The notes below the pieces were generated by a model that did no database searches, was not told the origin of the DNA, and saw nothing but the letters and a program-made list of their open reading frames with translations. Positions 1-12,400 of a DNA stretch of 64,000 nucleotides are shown one piece after another. Position 1 is the first letter of the stretch, and each line of letters begins with the position of its first letter. Made by a program: the position numbers and the translations under genes. The stretch is taken from contig JAGTWJ010000010.1 of assembly GCA_020064725.1 (NCBI GenBank), positions 992,001-1,056,000 on the forward strand, in the 5' to 3' direction. The DNA is from Drechslerella dactyloides. Lineage: Eukaryota; Ascomycota; Orbiliomycetes; Orbiliales; Orbiliaceae.

Positions 1-2090
1 TGCACGTCATCACCTACGCACAGGCTCCAGAGTTCAGCAATTTTTGCCTCTGCCATGAATGTAAGCATATGAGCTCAAATATTCTTCGGGCACAATTCCG
101 ATAATTTATTCTGGACTCCTTCGTCACTGCAGTACTGGATTAGTGAGCCCAAAATAGGGTTGTGTGTATACGGGATAGTTTAGGAGTATGATTAAGCAAT
201 CGGCGCGGCGACCTGTAAGCATCGCGTTGAGCAGCATGAATAGTGCAGTCACACAGGTTGTTATACGTAGCAATCAATCGATTTTGGAGGCTCCAACGGG
301 GAAGAGTACGATCCCAAGCCTTCATGGCTGCGCGGTCTCTCTTATCGTCGTCACGATGAAATGATGCTAGCACATCAGCAGAGTTTCCGGATTTCACGTT
401 CAGCTTCATCTTAATATTGCAGGTGTGTTCACCACAGAAGAGATCCAGGAGTTCATGGGTGATTGAGAAGCTTCGTCTCTGTTAGCCACCAATACGCGCG
501 TGCTTGACCGGGTCTATCCAGGGAATATCCCAGCCAAGTGTGTGGTCATTGAGTTGATGGATATGGAGGGATTTAGATATCGACTGTCGAAGTCACTGGA
601 GCTTTCGGCGCACTGCAAGCCTCGCGGTATACATACGGCGGTTATCGTAGGCATGACGCATCAGCTTCGTGCTCACTGTTTACCGTCATCGTGATGGGCC
701 GACACCGGGAACTCAGGATTACAATGCGACAGTTTTTTTTTTTCTTTTTCAATTTCTACAAATGAATCGATAGACTGTCTAGTTGTGGCATGCTGACCTG
801 GGAGCGATGATTGATTGAAAGCATTATGTACGGAGAGCGAATACCGTATGCCTCGAGTGATTAAATACATGTTTAGGTTATCGAGGTTATTTTGGTTGGC
901 TGGTCGGACTGGGAGAAGCACAGGGTGCAGCATTCATGATGTTGCGATCCAAATTTGGATGGGAGAGACTGTGAAGACGTACATTAATCCCGACATCCCG
1001 TTGCCAGAATATCGCTGTGGAGGATAGCCCAGCTGCATGTTAGAACAACACTTTCTTCTCATAAATTGCAACAAAGTCGATTCTGTCGTACAAGCCTCGG
1101 CCTATACTCTGAAAAGTTAGCACAATCTGCGCCTTTGATGATGTAGCAAGTTATCATATATCGTTGTACATACAATCTAAATGCAATATCCGCCGAGATC
1201 TAGAATAATGATCATGAAGCCGAATACTTGTATCACTCTCACAGCAGGTTGGATCAACATTTTTCATGTCCTCCAGGTCGACGGGTTCATCGAAAAGTAA
1301 ATCATGGGGATGAGAAGACCAGAGAGATTATCAATTTGCTTTCTCCAGGGCCCTGAACAGGACGTGTTACTAGGTTGTGCCTATAGGGTTCATTATTTGG
1401 CTTGGACAGAAGGGTATATAGATAGAGCGCAGCTGTTCGAGTTCCAATCCACTGATTTGAAGTATTCGAACATGGCTAGAACTTCGCCTGTACTTCGTGC
1501 GATCTGGTTTACGAGACCGATTAGAACTGGATCTCTTTACCGTATGGGACGCTGCGTAAATTCACGCACGCTTCTCGCCTCTCTTGGTGCTGTCCAGAAG
1601 ATAATATCTTAAGGCGAAAGCCACAGCCGTACAGGAACACGCAATTATTGATGATACGACATTCCAATATTACATACAGTATACTAAGTATAACCTATGT
1701 AGATGAGTCTCGCGACGCTGCGAGATAATAATAGTACTATTGATATCTATGCATCAGATGCTTTCGCATAACCCATGCAATAGTGACTGCTGATTGTTAT
1801 TGCTCACCATTTCCTCCGAGTCGCCCATTTTTAGCTGCGAGTCATTCAATCAGCCTACTAGGCAGCACGCACACGCATTCGGCATCTCGTATGGGACAGA
1901 TGTGTTGGCGTGATGTCGAAGCCGCAACACACGATTCCTCAACTTGTTCGTAACTTTACAACTTCCGAAAGCAGGGCAGCTCAAATTGCCCGAATTTCCG
2001 CTTACGGCAGCACCGAGCCGTGCAGCCTGAGCTGACAAACATCTCGAAGGCAACAACACTCGGCGCAAAAATCCCTCCGCGGCGTCGCAG
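1..2090. other. Gene-poor stretch, no recognised gene
   Basis: I see only short open frames of up to about 100 codons, without family motifs, convincing signal peptides or splice-linked continuation. The one structured item is GATCTGGTTTACGAGACC at 1501-1518, which matches the inverted-repeat motif found elsewhere in the window. No tRNA-like or rRNA-like sequence was noticed. Confidence 0.5.
1501..1518. repeat. Single copy of TTTACGAGAC repeat motif
   Basis: The sequence GATCTGGTTTACGAGACC matches the terminal inverted repeat of the small element at 28961-29063 over 16 of 18 bases or better. No partner in the opposite orientation was found within a few hundred bases, so this may be a solo end or relic. 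Confidence 0.45.
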
Positions 2091-2183
2091 CCTGGCACCC
2101 GGGTGACAATAAAAAGTAAACAACGCAACAACGCAAATTAGCGACAACAGGGGGGGTACATGCAAAAGTATCTACATAGACGC

Positions 2184-3284
2184 CTAATAATGCGTCATCT
2201 TGCCATCGACGTCTATGACAGCCTGTAGCCTGGCTGGCATGCTATCTACCCACTTGTTGATGGTCTCCTGCTTGAGGCTGTCCCAGCCCTGTATCACCAG
2301 CTCCCTGGTGGACTCTGTATCCCAGTGTGGTGCCTGCCTTGTGTAGGACTTTGGCAATTGCCAGGCATTCTCAATAGGTGACAGGTCAGGACTCTGGCTA
2401 CAATTGAAATAGTGCCTAAGGCCATGGTCCTGCTTCCACCTTGCTGCCTCACTATAGTGCCCTGTGCCATGCCCACTATCATTGTCCTCCTCCAGCACAA
2501 AGTCCTGCCCTGCCTCCTCTAGCCAGGGCAGAACCACTGGCTCTAGTATCTGCTGCACATACACTGTATTGGACATCTTGCCATTGGTGTTGGTAGTGCT
2601 ATAGAACACTGGCTCACTCTTGAAATCATGCCCAATGGCTGCCCACATGTGTAGCCTGGCATAGTCCTCCTTGGGATTGCGCTTCCAGTGCATGCACTGG
2701 GGCAAGTGCCTCTCTCCTGGCTTGCGCCAGATCCTGACTTTGTCCTCTGAGCCAAAGCCAAAGTGTGTCTCATCAGAAAACCTGACATGGTGCCAATCTT
2801 TGGCCTCTGGGTACCTGTCCAGCATAAGCCTGGCATAGGCCAGCCTGCGCTCACAGGCAGCTGGGGTAAGGTAGTTGGCCTCACAGGCAATGCAATTGGT
2901 GTAGTTGATCTTGTGCATATAGCGCACAATAGTGCGCCTGCTCACAGGCACGCCCATTTCAAAGGCCAGGGCCTCATGGGACATTGTCCTGGCGTCCCAG
3001 CCTGTTGTCTGGAAGATCTGGTCTTGCAGGGCAAGCTGTGAGGGCGTGACTATAGGCGGCCTGCCTCTGAACTCTTCAACAATAGCATGGCGCCTGGTTG
3101 TTGTGCTATTGAGTGCCTTGTTGATTGTCCTTGTGCTTCTGCCATAGAACTCAGCAAGATCTCTTTGTGTGCATGGTAGCTGCTTGGCCTTGCAGAAGCT
3201 ATAGATTGCTTGTATACCAGCCTTCTGGGGCGTCGTCAATTGCTGTGTGTGCTGCTCCTTCTTGATCCTGATTATTGCTGACAT
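2184..3284 (-). CDS. IS630/Tc1-mariner superfamily transposase (copy 1)
   Basis: A 366-aa intronless transposase that cuts and rejoins element ends. Residues about 18-110 form the N-terminal helix-turn-helix DNA-binding region (RDLAEFYGRSTRTINKAL, then a GRPP hinge as in Tc1 proteins). The RNase-H-like catalytic domain follows, with D171 (FSDETHF), D267 (LEEDND) and E305 (SPDLSPIENAW). By my count that is D-95-D-37-E. The SPDLSPIEN signature is diagnostic of the IS630/Tc1 superfamily. I chose the Met at 3284 because it is the first in-frame ATG inside the element; the frame stays open through the terminal repeat into flanking DNA, which is fortuitous. No stop or frameshift interrupts it, so it may be active. 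It is identical to the copy at 13314-14414. Confidence 0.9.
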   Translation of the reverse strand: MSAIIRIKKEQHTQQLTTPQKAGIQAIYSFCKAKQLPCTQRDLAEFYGRSTRTINKALNSTTTRRHAIVEEFRGRPPIVTPSQLALQDQIFQTTGWDARTMSHEALAFEMGVPVSRRTIVRYMHKINYTNCIACEANYLTPAACERRLAYARLMLDRYPEAKDWHHVRFSDETHFGFGSEDKVRIWRKPGERHLPQCMHWKRNPKEDYARLHMWAAIGHDFKSEPVFYSTTNTNGKMSNTVYVQQILEPVVLPWLEEAGQDFVLEEDNDSGHGTGHYSEAARWKQDHGLRHYFNCSQSPDLSPIENAWQLPKSYTRQAPHWDTESTRELVIQGWDSLKQETINKWVDSMPARLQAVIDVDGKMTHY

Positions 3285-3323
3285 CCTGATTATGATCCTG
3301 ATTATGGTCGCGATCTTGATTAT
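3264..3323. repeat. Four subterminal GATCCTGATTAT repeats (copy 1)
   Basis: Four 12-bp near-identical units begin at 3264, 3282, 3294 and 3312, a spacing of 18, 12 and 18 bp. They straddle the transposase start codon and, where coding, give an Ile-Ile-Arg-Ile pattern. Subterminal repeats in DNA transposons are often transposase binding sites, but here that is inference. The same block recurs at 14394-14453. Confidence 0.6.
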
Positions 3324-3413
3324 GCATATACATGTACTTTTGTTGGTGTTTATGCTCAGGAGGCATAATGCGTTGTTGCGTTGTTTACTTTTTTTTGTCA
3401 CCCGGGTGCCTGG

Positions 3414-6400
3414 CAACACAGTCACAGCAGTCATCTGCCCTCCAGACGTCCACGCAACATCGCCAGAGAGCGCATTCCGTGGGCAGCCGGGGCAATGACG
3501 ATTCGGCGTCATCCCGTTGACTCGTTGACGGCGACAACATGCCTTGTTTAGCCTGAGGCCCAAAATGCAGTCACCGGCTGGCCCGGTCTTTTCAAATCCA
3601 GGTCCGCCGCCATACCAATTGCAAGCCTCCCGGCGAAAAAAGCTGCTTACTTTGTCTGGACGTGCAGGCGCCGTGCACCTGCACCGGGTCGGCTATATCA
3701 ACCGGCTGTGTACTCCGTGTAAGCGTGCGAACGAGCTGGGGCAGGCGCATGTATGTGCTCAGGATCTGCCGGGTAACAGCCGTCCCATCAGCTGTTCGAC
3801 ACGAGATCGTTACGCAGTATCGTCTCATCATTGAGCGCGAAGGAAAAAAAAAATTCTAAGACTGCTGCCTCATATGATATGATATCACACAATTTTCGTT
3901 TCTCTTTAATAATTGTCCATGCGTATTACCTACCACATACCACTTTGTCTCATGACTGCGAATGTCTTTTTATTTTTCCCGTCAAGCCTAATGTCATCTT
4001 TGGAAGCGACGAGATGGATGACGCTGGGACGTTTGCAATTGCCCAATCACAACCGTCGGCGAGACTGATCTTCCCACCACCATGGTTCCTCTCGGCGCTT
4101 CCAATTTCTCGGATGAACATCCCTTCGGGCTGAGAGCTTCCCCAGAGATTACGGCGATCTCCACTTCGCTGGCACCTGACTTTTAGAGCAATCCAACATT
4201 GGCAATCCTGAAACCGACGAAGGAAAAAGGTGGTGTATAGCAGCTTTTCCCCGCCAAGTAGCAAGCTACTTACAGTACTTGGTATAGCACGCGTGCGCTT
4301 TGCCTTATCAATGGGAAGTCACGACAAGTGTTGGCCGACTGAGAGAACCCGCCAGCTCGGAGAAGGTTTTCCCAGCGAACATTCTCGTCGCGGGGCGGCA
4401 CGGGCTTCCTCTCACTGGCTGGCTAAAAGGTCCTTGTTTTCGTGAAGCAGCATTAGTTAGCCGTTCGTGGAATAGCTCCTGCGGGCGAGTTTTCCCAAGT
4501 CACAGGGCGTTGGGTAAAATGGCCCGAGATGGTTGCGATAAATTGGAATTTGTTGTCACTGACGAGCGCGGCGACGGTGACGGCGGCTTCCAAATACCAT
4601 CGCCTTGGGAATTACCAGCTAACCAAGCCCTTCGGAATGATCACTTCCTGTTGGATTGCCCACCTGTTGGACCCCCACTCGCCCGTGCCGCCCATTGTGA
4701 TTTGATGGTGTGCGAGGGCACTGACAATTGCCCAACGTGCGGGTGGGGCGTGTGTATGTGTTGGATTGTTGGAAGTTGCGAGACCGATGGACATGAGCGA
4801 GTGTCAATGTTGGGAACGTGAACCAGCTGGCCGGCCGCATGCAAGGCCAGTGCGAATGCGACGAGAACTGTGCAGACGGTCGAAACATGCTTTCAGCAAA
4901 TTAGCTAGCCCCGCCAGGCATCCAATCCGCCTTCAAGCAAGATCGCGCAGGTTCACAAGGCTGTGATTTGCTGGATTCGTGAAACCGAGCGACGTGGTGA
5001 TTATTTTCGTTCTCGCGCTCGTGTTTCCTTTCCGTCCTTCTTTCTTTTTATGTAATCGCGGACAGGAACGTCAAATTCCCAGACCGTCCAAGCAATGCCA
5101 TTCGAACGAGCTGCCAAACTGCAATACTGGGACGATATTTCATGGCTGCACGGTTGCTTCTACCCATGTATGTACGCCAGACGCTCATCGATCGTCCAGC
5201 TTATCGTCACCAGAGAGAAAACCGCGCGTTTTCACGGGACAGGATGCAATATGGGAAGCAAGGGCAAGCATTCCAATGACCTCAGCGGCTGCGCGAGCTC
5301 CTATGGGCAGCCACGGCGATTGCATCGAATCCATGTATTGAGACGCATATGCGGTGTATATACCACTTACTTACTAAAGTTACTTGTATGCAAAAATGTA
5401 TCAATTTAGTAGTCGCGCCTGTACATATACGTCCGTAAGTCCGAACATCTAGGCTACATACAGGTACATATACATAATTAGGCTAAGCACCTACACATCC
5501 AAACAGATGTGCAGCACCGAGTCGACCGGTATCTGGATACGGTGATAACGCCCCGCTCCATACGTCGAACTCCCCAAACCAAACAAAACATTAAATGACG
5601 GAGAGGAGGATCGATCGAAATCTCGGCCTGCGCGAAACACGGATTGATAGAAACGCACTGCAGGATTCGACGCCTGACGCTAGCTAGCGAAAGCTCCTGA
5701 ATGCGTTTTCTGGATAATTATGATCCGCTGAAAGGCGGCCAGCGACCCCCTTCGGTTCTCCACAGTCGCACGCCATGCATTGCTCCTTACATCTGGCGGC
5801 GTAAGTGATCTCAGGAGGCTCGCTTTCATCGACTGCCTTTCGATAATGATCGACAACGAGCTCCCCGGCGTTGCCGTGTTCGCGAGGGTGTCGCTAGCTG
5901 TCTGCCGTGCATCCATTCCATGGCTTGGGCTAAGTTGGTTTTTTATTTTCTCCGATGGACGCAGCAAAGCCCGGTCTCGATGCGCCGGCCGCCCAGTTGG
6001 GCTACGGTGATGATGGAGCGGTAGTGATATGACTATGACGAGTCAACTTCTAGCAAGCGAGCGAGCAAGCGGATGGGCTGCAGCTTGCCTCGGGCGGCGC
6101 ACCTGAGACCTCTGATTGCCTTTTCGCATGTATCGACTGAGTCCGTACGGATATCTGCCGCTTTTGAGTATCTCCGCCCGCCCACTCACCGGTTTGCGCT
6201 GAAGGTACCGGTAGTATTGTGTCATCGCCTCACCCATAATCTGCCCCTCTCCGAGAAGGAAAGGCGTCGAGGGGTGGCCGACGAGCGAAACATTCCAGTG
6301 AAGCCGACGACCGCACGAACCGGAGCCCTCGCGTAGACTTTTTTTGTTTTTCCAACCATGCAACGGGGTTAACGAGGAATGGCTTCCCTGCTGAGAGATC

Positions 6401-9400
6401 TCGCTGCCTGGACCAACATTGAGATCTTAGCGCGGAGCAAACCGCCCAGCAAGGGGGTGCGCCACAGAATGTGGTGCAGCTCAGCTGGGCGGAGGGGCGG
6501 AAATCGACTAATCTAGACCAGTGCCTCCGAGGCCTGGCGGTGTGCTTGGTCCTGTTACGTTTGACGTGAGATAGCACTCGGACTTCGAATCTCCGGGAGG
6601 TGCATGTACTTTTTGTAGGCACTATGACTTACCGTCGTTAGCTTAGTGTCTGTGGGTATCCTAGCTCGCGAAGCCTAGCATTTGTAGCGTAGGCACCTGC
6701 AAGCCAGAATTCAACCGATCTGATGATTTTTCTTTTCCCTCGTCGAAGACCAGGTTCGCATTTGAAAGAGGCGATGAGGGGCTTAAGCTTGCGAGAAAAA
6801 GATACGGCGCCATGGAAGAGACTTGCAGATACCTTCCTGAACTTTGTGTGACTTATCGGCAGAGGAATGCATGCAGACAGACACGCACATTAGCTCGACG
6901 ATCAGCGTTCTTTTCTGGCTGCTTCTGTCCAAGTTTGAGATTCAACGTTCGCAGAACAGAAGGGAAGGATGCAAATGAAGAAGGATCTTCCTTGCAGACA
7001 GGCAGTTTTTGCGTCGAATCGTGGTTTTTTCCTCTTCGCTGTCGTACTCGACATGGATTCACATGCAGGCTATCGCGAGAAACCTGGCTTTACAAGGATG
7101 TTTTTTCGTCCAAGAGGGAAAATTTTGACAGATGCACCGCTGCTAGCGCTGTGAAAAGAAGGCCTGGGAAGAAGTATCGTACGTTCAGGATGTTCACAAG
7201 ACCTCGTCCTTGGTTGCATCTGCATGGTAGTTGCGTACATTAAAGATGCATTAGACATCGATATTTCTAGATGTGGTAGACGCCAAGCTAGCCTCGCTGG
7301 CTTGCCGAAGGATCTCGTACGTTCCCTTCGTACGGCTAATTCGGATAACAAGGGATCCGATCGATTCCATCGACTCAATATGATCATCTGCCACGTCTTC
7401 ATATAATTTTTATTTCAACACGAAATGGCTGTCTGTCTAAGAGTTATGACTGGCTATCCGCTCAGTTCCCGTTTGCTCACATATGTAAGGGGCAAAGACA
7501 TAATTCGTATAGCAGGGCACATGATCTCTTAAGTTGTGAGGAGAGAAGATTGCAACAATGGCTTCGACGTAAGGAGAATCATTATAATCCGAAGAGAGCT
7601 CATCTTCTTTTGCTGTTTCTCAATCCTTAAACTGGTCTCGTAAACCAGACCCTCCCTTTTACCACCTTAACTATGTTCGAAGGGGAAAAGCGGGTCACCG
7701 AATTCGACGAACAAACTGGAAAAAAGGAAAGAATTCCCCACTACAACCACAATATCGATATAGCCGTCATGATAGAGAATGTGGGTGACTACGGGTCAGA
7801 GCGGCGTGTGTAAGCTGATGTTTTGAGACCACGTTTTGCGCCCTTGCTTCAGTGCGAGAGAGGGAAGTGCCCACTTTGGAAGACAAAGATTAAGAAGCGG
7901 CCGAATTCATAACATATCGCAATATTGCTCGGGCGAGCAAAGGAATGTTCGGTCCCACTATTGCTCCGGCATACCAGATTTCGAAGGGATCAGATGACCC
8001 CATAACCTCCCATCTTCGCTTCGAGTTTGGGCACCGTAGCCTCTGTTCATGTAAGGCTGTGGACCCACATTCAGGTCAAAATAACGTGAAGGTCCACTCT
8101 TGTATCGCCCTTGTCGCACTTTTTCTTCTATTCAAGCAATCTCGTTTGATAACCGTCATGATTTCACGCGGTCGAGCTGCACTGGCCAATGTCAAGCTTC
8201 TCGATATGACATAGCGGGCATATTTTATGATACCAATATCTCGCACGCACGCACACGCCAACAAGGACGGGCCCCCCTTCAGGGAGATTAGTTGCCCAAG
8301 TCGCGAAAAAGCGAACAAGGCGGCTTTATCCGTTGGCTAGGACTCTCTCCCAGACGCTCGTTTTCGGTAAACGCACAGAGGGCCGCAATGAAACAAACCT
8401 CGACTGGAGTCCGTCGCTTCGTCTGGCTCCAGGATCATGGGTCCTTAGTGCATTCCGTCCGTTGAACATTTCATGTTGGATGCCGTGTTATGCGCTCTGC
8501 GAACAGCGAGGGGCTGCTTACGGCTTATCCATGCATCAGGCATATCCAGCGATCCGCAATGCCACCCACACACGCACGCACACACAGTCCCAAGTGAGGG
8601 GTGTCAAGCTAGCTTCTGAGTTGAGGGCTTGTGAGTTGCGCTTCTTTGTCGTCGCCTTGCGTCCTGAGCAATCGGAGTCGGCATTGAGGTCTGGATTTGG
8701 TTTCGATACCGCCAGAAGCAGAAAGCGATCTGCTGCTAACAGGTGGAGCCTGGCAGTCCATTTGCACCCCGCTGATTGGCTCGGCGCCGGAAAAGAAGGG
8801 GGCGGTGGACAGCGCAGACATTTCAAAAATGCTTCTAGCTTCCTGTACGCTACACTCTGCATAACATCGACGTGAACACGAGCTTGCCTTCCTGCTAGGC
8901 TTGCTTGCTGGCCAACAGACGGCGGTACATGTCGACCCAGAGATATGGTACTTCCATAGAATCCCGTCCACGAGGGTCTGTCTGGGCACGCACGATGCAA
9001 GACAGAAGGGCACCAACATGTTGCAAGATCACGACAATGCAGGAGGCGTCCGGCGAATGGGAGCAGGCGAATGCTAGCTTGGACGGCCAACGACAGCACC
9101 CGCCCTTCAAAATCCCATTTCCTCGGCATCGGTGGCCCCAATCACGCCGCTTCGTCGGTCGCCATGACCCCAACGAAGCGGGAGCCCGAAAATTCTGGAA
9201 AAGTGGAGCATACTGCAATAGGTGTGATGGGATATGGGCATGTCCCCGATCCTGCTCGTTCACGCCGATTCACGACCGGCCGGGTTTCGTACCCCTCCGA
9301 ATCTTGACGTAAGGTATTCTGACCGTCTTGCGCACTTTCGCCCCTTTGCAGTGGCAAGAAAGCAGTGGGAAAATATGACTAACGGCAGTGTTAGCTGACC

Positions 9401-12400
9401 ATCGTCCCATTGTCAGCCAATCACGATCCCTGTTCGCGAAAACGATAAGGGAAGAAAACGTGCCCTGGGCTTGTCTCTGATTAAGATTGAACGGATTTTC
9501 TGGAGGAGCGCGCCTCCAAGAGGACGCCAAGATGGAAAAAGGAAGGAGGGCAAGGGCACCCCGCAAGCCTGTGGCTTGCACAGACGGGAATGGTTTCTTA
9601 TTGACCGCAGCTGCGTATTCCCCCGGCTTTTGTGTCTTGAACTCGCAAGATCTCAGCTTGCTAGCCTGTGGCTGATATTGGGCTTGCTGCCTCCCTGGTT
9701 GTATCCGAGGAGGCGAGGTGGCCAGCAGCCAGCCAGGTGTCGTTGCGTTATGCATTCAGACGAAGGTCCGGTCGATTCCGTCACGAAGCCATGCAGACAG
9801 TATGGCCACTGCCGGAGCAAAGAAGTGTGCAAATGTCGACGGAAGGATACATTTTCGCGGCTTCTCCATGTACTGACTCTGCGGGATACATGCACATTCG
9901 AGCTGCTTGTACCGGAAAGAAAAAAAGGAACTACCTACATATCTTTGTGCAAATATCAAGCTTATTTTCGTGGCTCCAATCGGTCAAGCCTGCTGGCCTG
10001 AGCTGGGTTTTGACGTCGCTTAATCCTGCAGCATTCTCTATAATTATCACAAGCTCGATCCGACCTCTAGCCTCTCAGCCTTTTGCGACTGGAAGCAACT
10101 TCCTAAATCAAACATTTGACAAAACACAAAAGCAGAAACAGGTGAATAAAGGAGAAAACAAGAGCTCAAAATTACTGCTAGTAGCATATAGTACATATTC
10201 CAAAGCTCAACTTGTAACGCCCTTACGTGAAGCTGTTACTCGTCCACTGGGGTACACATCTTAGCTGGTACCGCTAACATCCGCGTATAACTATAACACA
10301 AGTCATAACTCGCTTTGTCTATGGGTGTTTATGCGGTTACGAGAGGCCAGCCAGGGCGATATCAGGTCTCAAAATCACACAGGCAATTGCGGCATGTACC
10401 GCCGGAGCGAGGATCGTCTACACTTTTTGCATTCGAGGCTTGAACTGTCTAGGAGGTATTCGATCGAAAAAAGCTGGCAGGCAAGGCAGGCTCCAGGATC
10501 GATCGCGATGGTGCTAATGCAATGGGCTTAGAAAGATGCCTAAACGGCACTTTTACCTCGAGACGACGCCCGCAGCATCCTGCCTTGGCGCGGGCTTTGA
10601 CGATTTTGCCCAATGTAACGACATGTAGAGCTGCACTGTTCTGTTTGTACCATCGATTCAGCCCTTCCGCCAGCGGCTAAAGCTGCTCGCGAGGATGCAC
10701 AGTACCGATGGGTACCTTGTATTTGGAGTACCAACGGCGACGTCCGCACACATATTATTTCGTACATTATACGCCAAAGTCAGGATTGAAGAACGCTCGC
10801 CGTTTTTCTTTTTCAGCTCTGCCATGGCCGACGCTAGTCGACTAAAATGCAGTCGATGGCGGCATTTGGGGGACTGTGTACTGCCGTCTGTCCACAGTAT
10901 GAGCTCAACGAAAGGCGCTGCGCGAAACCTAAATACCGAAGCGAGATAGCTTATTTTTCGCCGGCGGGCAAGGAGCAGGAGAAGAGGGGCCTGTTTGAAA
11001 TATGATATCGAGGGGCCAAAATTCTTCCAAATTGACTGCCCTTCGCAGAAAACCCGAGCCGTGTCGATGTGTTCGCCCCAGCCAGTGGGAGGAATTCGTC
11101 CAGTCCAGGCTCGTTTTTTACTCGATTCGATCACTGCGACGGCGTTCTGCGTCAAAGTGGTAGAATGGGCACATGCGTGTGTTCATTCTGGCATTTGATT
11201 CACATAGCACGTTGGACCGCTGTTGCCGCCTCCCCATTCCACCCAGTAATATAAATGCAGTATACATGCATAGTTGTACTGCACATGTACCGATATAATA
11301 GGGTTTTATAACTGTTTTGTACCGCGGCAATACAACGCTTGTACGTGCACGTCCCGTACATGTACTTGAATCGAATCTCGGCTTACGGAGTACGTGCTTA
11401 TTAACATTCAGAGCTTGGTTACAGAGTTATCAAACCAACCTGGTCACAGCTGCTATGATTGATTGATCAGGGTGCGTGCTTTGGGCCACCCTGCAGCTGC
11501 TTCAGTACGAGACGAGAGATAAGTACAGTCAATGAATTTCGTACAGCCTTTGCTCTGCTGGGATCGGACTGGAGTGAGCCGATATCAAATCAAAGGAACC
11601 CAACTAACCCGTATCTATTAGCTGCCGGTACTTGCAGCAGTAGCCGGCTGCCGGGCCACGCAAGTCAACGTAACGTTGTCTATATGATGTTAATCCGAGG
11701 AGAGTGGGCGCTCGCAATTCCGTGTCTGTTGCTGCCCTTACGTTACAGCCAGCATTTCAGGCTGTCTCATTCGTGATCACGCATGCGCACAGGTGAGAAT
11801 CGACCGATCTGATCTGATCGGCCCGCCTCCTCGTCAGCTTCAGGTTAAGTGGGCGAGGGTGGGAGCATGCACTCGCTTGGATGAAGTATGTGGTGGCGGG
11901 TTGGGGTGCGATCCCTTGCAATTGAAGGAGAATCTGGTCGTATCATTCTCGTCGACATTCCTGATAAAGGGGGTTTGCTCAGTTGATGTTGACGTTTGTT
12001 TGGTAATTAACTTAAACGGCCGCTCGTTATTACGAGGCTCGCCAACACACACACACCACGGTTAATACCTGAGCTTAGTTGCTTCAAAAGGCTGTTAGTG
12101 CTTGCTAATATAGACTTTTAGCAAGGGGCGGCTTGATCAAAGACTGCGAAAGCTATACTTTAGCCGTGCTATATTATTATATCATATTGAAGCGGTTGGT
12201 ATAGCGGGCGTGGGAATGGCTTCCCTTGCCTGGCAGCATGCATGCAGTAGACTACGGCCTGTTAGACCGATTGCTTAGTTAGCTCACGAGCCGTTTGGTT
12301 CAACAGCAGTTGGAAACTTCCTGGCACTATTTTCTATATGTAATATTCTTGCGCACGCACGTAGGTAGCTCCACACTCGTACAGGCCAGAGCGTGTACAT

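Larger units (their letters stand above)
2096..3408 (-). mobile_element. Tc1/mariner-like DNA transposon, copy 1 (1,313 bp)
   Basis: This is a complete element. Its two ends are inverted repeats of about 40 bp differing at one base, and each begins with the palindrome CACCCGGGTG. It is flanked by the 5-bp direct repeat CCTGG (2091-2095 and 3409-3413). It contains one transposase gene on the minus strand. A second copy of the same length lies at 13226-14538 in the same orientation, and I found no base difference between them by eye. Tc1/mariner elements are expected to duplicate TA, so the GC-rich 5-bp duplication is unusual. The interior is very poor in CpG: there is none between 2281 and 2640. 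Confidence 0.93.

Noticed and set aside
2543..2929. Overlapping frames inside the transposons on both strands (also 2763-3041, 13673-14171)
   Set aside because: They are shadows of the transposase frame, recurring only because the element is duplicated.
3285..3563. N-terminal extension of the copy 1 transposase frame into flanking DNA
   Set aside because: The extension crosses the terminal repeat and differs completely from that at copy 2 (14415-14690), so it is fortuitous open frame, not protein.
4300..4821. 173-codon plus-strand open frame
   Set aside because: No domain or signal peptide; overlapped by three minus-strand frames of similar quality.
8536..9141. 201-codon minus-strand open frame
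   Set aside because: No recognisable motif, no plausible splice structure, and equally long frames overlap it on the other strand.
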